Shown here piece after piece: positions 58,201-64,000 of a stretch of DNA of 64,000 nt. This stretch comes from Actinernus sp. WN-2022 (Eukaryota > Cnidaria > Anthozoa > Actiniaria > Actinernidae), in the NCBI GenBank assembly GCA_030867875.1, contig JAOWCC010000924.1:1-64000 (forward strand), given 5' to 3'. The translations under genes were made by a program, and so were the position numbers. Numbering within the stretch: position 1 is the stretch's first letter; the number at the start of each line of letters is the position of its first letter. Under the pieces are notes generated by a model that ran no database searches, was not told the origin of the DNA, and saw nothing but the letters and a program-made list of their open reading frames with translations.

Positions 58201-61200
58201 GTAGCAATTGCCATGATCGAATCTCCATGTTTTGCCCCACATACATGTAGGCCCCACCTCAGCTAGTGTTATTACCCCATCCCCTCGGGCACTCTACCTC
58301 AATAAATGTGATCCTTAGCCCCACAGCCCACCCCCCCCCCCCCCCCCCCCAAAAAAAACAGTTTTTTTTTGGGGGGGGGTGTGGGGGTTTACTTTGACTA
58401 GTGCATAATGGGACCATCACTTTCTTTAATTATGTGCCAAAGATATTTTAGGAGGCATGCCAGGGTGGAATAATGGCCATTCATGTTTCTCTTCTCTTCT
58501 CTTCTTCTTTCTCCTCTCCTTTTTTACTTGCGTTTTCACATAAAAAATCTAATTATTGAAATTTATGAAAAAAGGTCTTCTCACAAATGTCAACCAAGAG
58601 AATTTTTTAGCCTAGTGTGAATTTTTCTTTTATGCCATCAATTCGAAATTAGTGTCATTGGTGCATGGCCCACGTCCTTCTTAATCACTGATACCTTAAA
58701 GGAAGATCGACTCAGAAGTTTGCTAGTGAAATATTTTTTCACTCAAATCAGAAAACTGCTAGTATTTTGGTATATATATAAAGCATTAATTTTGCCCTGG
58801 TTTATTGTTGACAAGGCCTAGTAGTGTTGCTGACTCTGTTCCATATATCACCAGTCTATTACTGTATTTCTGTGTGTCAGATACTTACTAGTTATTTCAT
58901 GGTTTTCTATGGAATACCGACAAATATTTCATGAGAAATTTGGTATTATATACAGGGTATCATTTGCCCTGTATTTCATAGTAAAGCTGAGCTCTGATTG
59001 GCTTAAATATAATATTTATAGGATAATCAGTAAAGCTTGAGGCATACATGTATAGAACTGAGGTTTGTACTTGAAAGGAGAGCAGGCTGTTGTGCCAGAT
59101 AACTATCACTGAGATTCTATTTAAGAATAGCACAACAGTTCTTACATTTCCATTTACACAATGCAGAGTTCTCCCCAAAGCATCGTAGCGTGGTGCTATG
59201 CTACTTTTTCAGAACTGTTATGATAATTTTTATCATTTTGGGATTGAAGTTTCTTCAAGATATTGAACTAACTTCGAATATTTCAAGTTACATGTACGTT
59301 TGTATTTATCATTTGTCTACCATTTTGTATTCAAATCCATTGCCTGCAATCCTCATATCCAATCAGCTGAGCGAATGGCATCTGTGATAGTGTGACAAAG
59401 CTGTTTTCATACCTACTGTATTTTCTCACCTATAAGCTGCACCTTTATTCACAAGGGAGAACATTTTTTTTGGATGGGAAATATACATTTTCCCATTACA
59501 AAACCATTAATGTAAAAGTTGAACTCTTACCATTAATGTGCGTATCACCCTTTTGCAATTTCGATAGCTTATGAACCTCCGAAAAGTTTTGGATACTTCT
59601 GTGAAGAAAGTTTTGGTTTAAAGTGAATACTTTATGTTTTACGCTTGTTTGAAATCGTGTAAATGTGACCTTTCCTGACCCATGGCCGCGTAAGTAAAAG
59701 CCTGGGTCAAAACCTGGGTAGACGTCATCTTGACGTCATATAATTAATTCGGCGTTGCAATCATTTGAAGAAATACTTACAATGTACATAACATGTTGAC
59801 CAACATGACTTTTTTCTTTACTAACAACTCAAAAACTGTGTATATTTTCTATGCATCGATGTTGTGATAAAAAGGTGCCATGGAGAATAATTCATTAATG
59901 AGATGACGTCTTCCCAGGTTTTGACCCAGGCTTTTACTTACACGGTCTGCTAATCTTCTCTGCTAATTCCTCAAAATTAATGGTTCCTAGTGTTGTTAAA
60001 TCCCATAAAAAATATTGGTCTTGGAAGCCCTCAAATTTTCCAATAAAGTATCATTCTCGTTGAGTTAATGTAATACATGTAGGTCCATGCTCGATCGGAC
60101 CCCTTTGAAATCCAAGATGGCAGACCACGGACTCAGACACATGGGCATATAGTTTTGCCAGAAAATCTTTCTTGTGTGCTTAAAGGGGTGATGTTCCTTA
60201 AATATGTTGTTAGTTAATGGGGGAATAAAAGACAGCAGGTTAAAAATATTAATATATATACAAGAAGTGACAAGGAAAGTTGTAACCTGGCAATTACATG
60301 TATACAAAGTTGATGACAACGATCTCTTCTGAAGAAGTTCTTCACGTTATTTGAATAAAGTATTCTTCAAGTATTCAAATAAATGCATTCTGATTCATAT
60401 CAATGAGTATGTGTTTCAGTTGAAGCTGGGCTGTGTGCCGCAAGGGCCTAAGTGACTCCTGATCACGTTATAAATTCTCCCTTAGAAAACAAAAAAATTG
60501 AAGGAGAATTTAGAATGTGATCAGGAGTCACTTAATACCCTTGTGGTACACAGCCCTTCAGTTATTGAATTAGTTTATACAAATTAGAATATATTGTTAT
60601 GCAAATTTGGCACCACTCTGAGAAAAGATTATGTGGAGAACCCTGCAATGTATGAAGAGAAAGTTAAAGTGTTGGGAGACCAGGTCAACAGGTTTTATGT
60701 TCCTGTCATCCAAAGATGCGGTCGGAACTGGATTAAAACCCACTATCCTGCATTCATAATTAGTTTTTTTTTTTACTATTATTATCATTATTATCATTTA
60801 TATTATTATTAGGGTAGAATAGCATAGTTATAAGCACAACCACTTCAGCATAGTTATAAGCATAACCACATCAGCAACACTGTAAATTTATCATGGGTAA
60901 ATAAATATTATTATTATTGATATTATATAATTATAATTATTGGTGATTTACCAACTGAGCTATTTTTGCCATGTGGTAGTCTGTGTACAAGAGACTTGTG
61001 ATAATGTCTAGGACACTCAAAGTTTTTAGAGATGTATAGTATATGTGGTACAGAGGCCAAACCTTCCCTGCTCGACAGAAATTCCTTCCCCCTCTCTTCT
61101 GTCTAGCATATCGATGTTTTGCCCTTTCCCTGACTTTGTTGTAGTTCGTTTATAACCCCAGGTTCAAATTTTTTTGAACCGGTACAATTTTTTTGAACTG

Positions 61201-61846
61201 ATTCATTTTTATAAAGATATTAAGCACTGATGTTAGTTTTTTTTTTAATGTTGGGTTGGGATTTGGATTAGTTAACATGACTATTGAAGAAGGATTGAAG
61301 GAGGGTTGTCAAAAATATTTTGCAGGGGAGTGGTGTGTGGATTTTCTTTTTAATCTGCCTCCCACCCTACAAAAAAAACCACCCCTTTTTTAATAAAAAA
61401 TAAATAATATATCCCTTATTATAATCTTTACAATAATTGTACCTGTTCAAGAAAAGATGTGAGTTTGTTAAAAAAATTGAACTAGGGGTTAAAATTTAAC
61501 TACATCATACACACCAGCTGTGTTTATGCTTGAATAAAAATGCCTTGGTACATTGTAGGTAGTTTCTACATGTATGTATATTTTCATATTTACTATTTGT
61601 GAATGAAATATTTTTTAATATGGTGTGTATTAATAGGTGATAGATATTGTTCACCCTGGTCGATCCAGTGTACCCAAGACAGAGTTACGGGAGAAGTTGG
61701 CTAAAATGTACAAGAGCACTCCAGATGTAATCGTTGCCTTTGGCTTTAAGACTGCATTTGGTGGAGGACGAAGCACAGGCTTTGCTCTGATCTACGATAA
61801 CCTTGATGCTGCCAAAAAATTTGAGCCAAAATACAGACTAGCTCGG
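49284..61846 (+). CDS. RPS24: Ribosomal protein eS24 (RPS24), 3' end beyond window
   Basis: eS24 is a small-subunit ribosomal protein needed for 18S rRNA maturation. Exon 1 (49284-49286) is only the ATG before GTGAGT, as in other animal RPS24 genes. Exon 2 (49686-49754) encodes [18 protein letters not shown] and SRKQM. Exon 3 (61637-61846) starts [20 protein letters not shown], contains [17 protein letters not shown] and [13 protein letters not shown], and ends EPKYRLAR before GTAAGT. All junctions are phase 0. This covers 94 of about 130 residues. The lysine-rich tail exon was not found before 64000. Intron 2 is 11.9 kb and full of repeats. The gene is divergent from the Bmt2-like gene. The frame is intact. 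Confidence 0.95.
50354..50872. repeat. Palindromic-word array AAGATCTTGGC, copy 1 (RPS24 intron 2)
   Basis: Begins CCCAGGTTGAGGATCTTGCC. The words CAAGATCTTG, GGATCCTG and AAGATCATGG recur tens of times in both orientations at uneven spacing. Long open frames across it on both strands are artefacts. CAAGATCTTG is its own complement, so the whole region can fold on itself in many ways. Confidence 0.85.
51160..51800 (+). pseudogene. LINE C-terminal fragment with TATCTTA tail
   Basis: Reads [47 protein letters not shown] and TAAKAWNTL, then a stop. This is the end of a CR1/L2-type reverse transcriptase. The 3' end has GAAATAAATATCTTATCTTATC, a short tandem tail. It lies in RPS24 intron 2, same strand. 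Confidence 0.75.
51801..55211. other. RPS24 intron 2, middle part
   Basis: No repeat family dominates. A 74-codon frame at 52178-52402 and others have no recognisable domain. At 54683 an ATG in ACATGGCGG context starts MAEFSKRK, with GTAAAG as a possible donor and a CCAATCAGG box about 75 bp upstream. It could be a first exon of another transcript or chance. CRE-like TGACGTCA words occur near 55102. Confidence 0.3.
55212..55543. mobile_element. Miniature inverted-repeat element (RPS24 intron 2)
   Basis: ATTACCCTATATCATTATGA then CGTCA on the left pairs with TGACGTCATAATGATATAGG TCAATT on the right. ACAAACCTAGG-like pairing is absent inside, so only about 30 bp at each end match. Confidence 0.55.
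55544..56960. other. RPS24 intron 2, AT-rich part
   Basis: No gene is seen. The segment at 56150-56225 (AGAATGTGATCAAAAGTCACTTAAG) is related to the palindromic element at 60428-60556. Confidence 0.35.
56990..57668. repeat. Palindromic-word array AAGATCTTGGC, copy 2 (inverted)
   Basis: Same words as 50354-50872 plus TATCTTAAGATTCTTG. Its right edge GGCAAGATGCTCAACCTGGG is the complement of the left edge of copy 1, so the two arrays are members of one family in opposite orientation, 6 kb apart in the same intron. Confidence 0.85.
57673..57960 (+). repeat. ~145-bp direct duplication after the array
   Basis: ATTGGGCAAATCCACTCCCC to GAGGTTGACACATGCC (57673-57725) recurs at 57817-57870 with substitutions. 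The stretch CATCATTTGAATCGTGCTTC (57790) also resembles 50329-50350, the left flank of array copy 1. Confidence 0.6.
58328..58389. repeat. Poly-C / poly-G mirror hairpin
   Basis: CCCAC and a C run of about 22, then AAAAAAAACAGTTTTTTTTT, then GGGGGGGGGTGTGGG. The two halves pair into a GC/AT hairpin. Confidence 0.7.
58390..59532. other. RPS24 intron 2, no gene recognised
   Basis: AT-rich sequence with TCTTCT-type pyrimidine runs at 58494-58525. No coding exon or element ends are seen. Confidence 0.4.
59537..59947. mobile_element. TTAA element, second copy, right end lost
   Basis: Starts directly after TTAA (59533-59536) with TGTGCGTATCACCCTTTTGC, matching 32323 onward. Its inner region (about 59720-59905) runs in the opposite orientation to that of 32323-32873. 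The right arm stops near TTTACTTACACGG, so only part of it is present. Confidence 0.75.
60428..60556. mobile_element. Palindromic miniature element
   Basis: GGGCTGTGTGCCGCAAGGG opens, and CCCTTGTGGTACACAGCCC closes it, with AAGTGACTCCTGATCACGTT against TGTGATCAGGAGTCACTT inside. Confidence 0.7.
60760..61636. other. Distal RPS24 intron 2
   Basis: ATT microsatellite-like sequence (60776-60810, 60905-60945) and AT-rich DNA up to the exon 3 acceptor. A duplicated phrase AGCATAGTTATAAGCA(C/T)AACCA lies at 60820-60870. No coding exon is seen. Confidence 0.45.
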
Positions 61847-61949
61847 GTAAGTGAATAAAAAATGTGTAAGCCAACAGGATACTCTTATCAGTTAATATAA
61901 CACTTTATTCAGTTTTTACAATGTAGAGTTGTTTAAATTTAAACAAACA

Positions 61950-62065
61950 AATACATCATCAGCCTTTGACATTGTTGATCATCAAGTGTTACTCGAACAG
62001 CTGCACACAGAAGTTGGTATCTGCAGGAAAGCTCTTGATTGGTACAAGTCTTACCTACAGTACCG
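61950..62065 (+). pseudogene. Short LINE reverse-transcriptase fragment
   Basis: Reads SSAFDIVDHQVLLEQLHTEV then GICRKALDWYKSYLQYR, the stretch around the first catalytic aspartates of a reverse transcriptase. Only about 40 codons remain before repeat sequence takes over. Confidence 0.6.
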
Positions 62066-62084
62066 CCCAGAAACACATGTACAT

Positions 62085-62232
62085 TTGTTCTCGAAATTTT
62101 CGCGAGCAGATCGCGTGCAGTGTTCGCAATCTGTTCGCATTTTTTTCGCAATTTGTTCGCGAACTGTTCGCAAATTGTTAACGATTTCTTCGCGAATGCA
62201 ATGTGTTCGCGAACAAACATCGCGAGCATATA
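62085..62232. repeat. Irregular array of TTCGCGAAC words
   Basis: GTTCGC, TTCGCGA and GTTCGCGAAC recur about a dozen times with uneven spacing. The long form is its own complement. Confidence 0.75.
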
Positions 62233-62249
62233 CATGTAGCCCAAACATT

Positions 62250-62400
62250 TACATGCACAAGAAGTACCGCAAAAACTTCTTGCGGCGCCAGAACCCGCAA
62301 GAAGTTGCAAGAACACGCAATAAGTATAACGAGTTGATAACTGCCTTTTTGCGGCTACACTGCAAGAACGTGCAAGAAGTCCACATAATGTTTAGAACTT
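62250..62400. repeat. Irregular array of CGCAAGAAG words
   Basis: GCAAGAAGT, CGCAAGAA and the complement ACTTCTTGCGG alternate about eight times. Next to, and built like, the TTCGCGAAC array. Confidence 0.7.
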
Positions 62401-62558
62401 CGAGATGCGAGTACAGCTAATTTCGTGTTTTGTTTACATTTTTGCACATCAAATTATATCGAGAGCCTTTCGGTAATATAGAAGTCAGTGTATTGAGCAT
62501 ATACATGTAAGCGCGCATCAAAGAAAATATTTGAAGGATGATAACGACAATAACCTAT

Positions 62559-62712
62559 ATTGTGGCATCGAAATAAGCCCTGATATTTGACCTTGGACAC
62601 TATCTGATCCTCGAAGCTCAGTTTCCCTTGAGCTTCGCTCTCGGTAACTGTTCTCTTCTCAGATCAGATAATGTCCGCGGCCAAAATATCAGGGCATATT
62701 TTGATGCCACAA
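62559..62712. mobile_element. Miniature inverted-repeat element, TTGTGGCATC ends
   Basis: TTGTGGCATCGAAATAAGCC and CCTGATATTTGACC pair with GGCCAAAATATCAGGGCA and TTTTGATGCCACAA. A related but single-armed copy is near 33785-33870 (TCCTTGGACATTATTTATCTG, TTCGCTCTCGGCGC). Confidence 0.65.
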
Positions 62713-62713
62713 A

Positions 62714-63133
62714 TACCGTAAATCCTCTATTTAGCCCCCCCCCTCTTTTAAGCCCCCCTCTTCTTTATTGAAGTCGTCCTTTTTGAAGACGAAATTAATT
62801 AAGCCCCCCTCTCTTTTAAGCCCCCTCCCCCCCAAAAAAGTCAGTATTACCACAGTAGTTGCGTCACTCCATTCTTGAATGTAATTAAACCATACTATTT
62901 AAACAATATTTTATTCTTGGACTTTTGCTCCTTGACGGTTAATCTCATATGTTTTAGTTTTCCCGCCTTGTGTCCCAGTTCCTTGTGGAGAATAAAAAGG
63001 AATTTTACACTGGTCTCTGAAGATTGGCTCTTCTATTGACATAAGCCCCCCTTCTATTAAGCCCCCCCCCCCAAAAAAAACCGATGCTCGGAAAAGAATC
63101 AGCTCCCAGGGGCTTAATAGAGGAATTACGGTA
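62714..63133. mobile_element. Miniature inverted-repeat element, TACCGTAA ends
   Basis: TACCGTAAATCCTCTATTTAG opens, and CTTAATAGAGGAATTACGGTA closes it. The interior has several TTAAGCCCCCC blocks. It directly abuts the preceding element. Confidence 0.7.
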
Positions 63134-63224
63134 GGTTATTCCGCCGGTGTTTGTCTGAAATTCACATTGTTTGAACGCTTAATGGTATTTATATTCCATT
63201 GTCAGTCGATATTGCGCCTACATG

Positions 63225-63610
63225 TAAATGCAGAATAGACTGTACATGTAAATAACCAGAATAGACTGTGCATGTAAATAACATGTAAATAACCAGAATA
63301 GACTGTATATATAACCCAGAATAAACTTTGCCTGTAAATAACTAGAATAGACTGTACATGTAAATAACTAGAATAGACTGTACATGTAAATAACCAGAAT
63401 AGACTGTACATGTAAATAACCAGAATAGACTGTACATGTAAATAACCAGCATAGACTGTACATGTAAATAACCAGAATAGACTGTTCATGTAAATAACTA
63501 GAATAGACTGTACATGTAAATAACTAGAATAGACTGTACATGTAAAGAACCAGAATAGACTGTACATGTAAAGAACCAGAATAGACTGTACATGTAAAGA
63601 ACCAGAATAG
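63225..63610 (+). repeat. 26-bp minisatellite with TACATGTA
   Basis: About 15 units of AGACTGTACATGTAAATAACC AGAAT with small changes. Each contains the palindrome TACATGTA, common in coral DNA. The 139-codon minus-strand frame across it is an artefact. Confidence 0.9.
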
Positions 63611-63941
63611 ATCGATTTCATGTGACGTCATCAAATTGCTAACTTCGAAACTATGAACTCTACCAAGTTGTGCTTTTGATACAGTTTAGAGCTTAATACC
63701 TAAGCACGTCTTCACACCAAATTTCATCGGTTTCTTTCACTTCGTTCCGGAGATATTGATGAGGTGATTTGAGTCACGCAACACCAGTCACGTATTTTGA
63801 GGAGTCAAATTAGTGCAATTTTCAGCCAAAAACCTTCTAAATACAAACCAACATGTTAAATAAGTGAATATCTATGCAAATAGATACATTTTAGGTCAGA
63901 ATTCTTGGTAATTGTGAACTTTAATGAAACTTGGTAATCTG

Positions 63942-63984
63942 GCCGCCATCTTGGTGTACCTTGGAGGTACACCAAGATGGCGGC
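63942..63984. repeat. 19-bp perfect hairpin near the right edge
   Basis: GCCGCCATCTTGGTGTACC and GGTACACCAAGATGGCGGC form a perfect stem with a 5-base loop. It may be the core of a palindromic element continuing beyond the window. Confidence 0.65.
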
Positions 63985-64000
63985 GCCATACATTTTACTG

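Noticed and set aside
61929..62420. 163-codon frame as a reverse-transcriptase gene
   Set aside because: Only the first ~40 codons are reverse transcriptase. The rest is TTCGCG and CGCAAGAAG word repeats.
63202..63621. 139-codon frame rich in YSSYLHVQSI
   Set aside because: Artefact of the 26-bp TACATGTA minisatellite.

Overview
The window looks like a stretch of anthozoan cnidarian nuclear DNA, most likely from a stony coral. It is AT-rich and gene-poor, with long introns and GT-AG splice sites. It is loaded with small inverted-repeat transposons, LINE and BEL/Pao debris, tRNA-derived SINEs and arrays built on TACATGTA-type words. No bacterial operon, CRISPR array or organellar gene is visible. 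The organism call is an inference from this style and from the protein matches. I could not run a search.

Three host genes can be supported. (1) A synaptotagmin gene on the plus strand spans 29381-40557 in five exons: a short extracellular segment with a glycosylation sequon, a membrane span, C2A, and C2B ending in the WHTL motif. Splice phases agree throughout, but at least five one-base frame slips occur inside exons, and its last codons have been amplified into an eight-copy array. (2) A single-exon Bmt2-type methyltransferase lies at 45813-46715 (minus) and is intact. (3) RPS24 (ribosomal protein eS24) starts at 49284 on the plus strand; its first coding exon is only the ATG, and the gene runs off the right edge. 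The last two genes are head to head, and almost all the DNA between their starts is one 2.3-kb foldback-type transposon with 9-bp target duplications and two smaller transposons nested inside it.

Layout. 1-6.3 kb: small inverted-repeat elements, a broken P2X7-C-terminal-like zinc gene (minus) and unassigned possible exons. 6.4-10.7 kb: a decayed BEL/Pao retroelement (minus) with its LTR, split by a 1-kb TIR element with a 3-bp duplication and fused at its truncated end to a LINE tail. 13.3-16.5 kb: a foldback-like element with ~0.55-kb arms, abutting a solo copy of the BEL LTR. 17.2-25.3 kb: a diverged tandem duplication whose second copy has gained transposons, a micro-inversion and a large 11-bp array. 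26-27.5 kb: a LINE interrupted by a poly-G-ended element. 29.4-41 kb: synaptotagmin with repeat-filled introns. 41-45.7 kb: arrays, palindromes and a degenerate LINE. 45.8-64 kb: the Bmt2/RPS24 pair, with a 12-kb RPS24 intron holding two palindrome-rich AAGATCTTGG arrays, a LINE tail and several miniature inverted-repeat elements.

The main interest is structural: nested insertions dated by their target duplications, arrays seeded by self-complementary words, a coding 3' end turned into a minisatellite, and a foldback element wedged into a divergent promoter of two ribosome-related genes.
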